Part shown: one piece after another, positions 63,925 through 64,000 of the stretch | Position numbering within the stretch: the first letter of the stretch is position 1 | Layout of the letters: every line of letters begins with the position of its first letter | Source: an uncultured Ruminiclostridium sp. | GTDB lineage: Bacteria > Bacillota > Clostridia > Oscillospirales > Ruminococcaceae | Direction: 5' to 3' | Assembly (NCBI GenBank): GCA_949878745.1 | Contig: CATLBH010000004.1 | Span: forward strand, 40,193-104,192 | Length of the DNA stretch: 64,000 bases | Program-made: the position numbers and the translations under genes | Notes under the pieces: model-generated | Told to the model about the DNA's origin: nothing | Seen by the model: the letters and a program-made list of their open reading frames with translations, nothing else | The model's database searches: none

Positions 63925-63941
63925 AAAACAGGGTGAAAAAA

Positions 63942-64000
63942 ATGCCAAAAACATATAAAATTAGCACAAAAAATGTAGCTGAAATAAAAGAAAAAAGAAA
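63942..64000 (+). CDS. 5' end of an unidentified gene (cut by window edge)
   Basis: GGGTGA precedes the ATG at 63942 and the frame is open to the edge, encoding a basic start (MPKTYKISTKNVAEIKEKRK minus its last bases). Too short to identify. Confidence 0.5.
   Translation, partial: MPKTYKISTKNVAEIKEKR

Overview
This window looks like chromosome of a spore-forming, Gram-positive clostridium, most likely Oscillospiraceae/Ruminococcaceae-like. The evidence is SpoIID and dipicolinate synthase DpaA/DpaB, AAAGGA-type ribosome binding sites, sigma-A promoters with a 17-base spacer, a recA-recX-rimO-pgsA cluster, a Ruminococcus-type cellobiose 2-epimerase, and flagellar accessory proteins (FliB-like methylase, FapA). 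No sequence search was run; all names come from motif and family recognition.

Layout. 1-5.5 kb: the 3' end of a glycosidase-like gene, an FAD oxidoreductase and two secreted CAP-domain proteins, one with three exact-period 70-residue repeats. 5.8-15 kb: a 2-hydroxyacyl-CoA dehydratase activase, a broken DinJ/YafQ toxin-antitoxin locus, an SPFH protein, PcrA helicase and an intact Phd/RelE-type toxin-antitoxin pair. 15-28 kb (minus strand): zinc-ribbon membrane protein, TraX-like protein, YdcF, PgsA, RimO, RecX, RecA, PrmC, YqhQ, a two-component system, a lipoprotein and a membrane protein. 28-33 kb: SpoIID, DpaAB, FliB-like protein and a dGTPase. 33-41.5 kb (minus strand): a second two-component system, then a tightly overlapped operon of two sugar ABC permeases, a miniature membrane-fusion-like protein and a GH59 galactosidase; then an AAA ATPase and two flavodoxin-fold proteins. 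41.9-49.5 kb: SecA, an unknown acidic protein, DUF1015, cellobiose 2-epimerase and an HlyD-like lipoprotein. 49.9-50.3 kb: tmRNA. 50.4-53.8 kb: mobile-element debris directly downstream of tmRNA. 53.8-63.5 kb: a sortase-type surface protein, FapA, a degenerate GGDEF protein, a MacB/FtsX-type ABC exporter and a small membrane protein. A new gene begins at the right edge.

The intergenic regions carry three families of short palindromic repeats. Family A has ACTAATC-like tips and, in three copies, a conserved 14-base linker joining two hairpins. Family B has AAGGAACCGCTGATTAAA-like tips, and two of its copies sit end to end with family A. Family C is clusters of tight hairpins built around CTTCCTTTTT. 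The region after tmRNA also contains a 203-bp element with perfect 18-bp inverted ends, a complete IS5-family element, an IS110 remnant, and an inverted duplication of about 0.26 kb that has fused a DNA adenine methylase fragment to a copy of a phage-type regulator. I found no CRISPR array, rRNA or tRNA.
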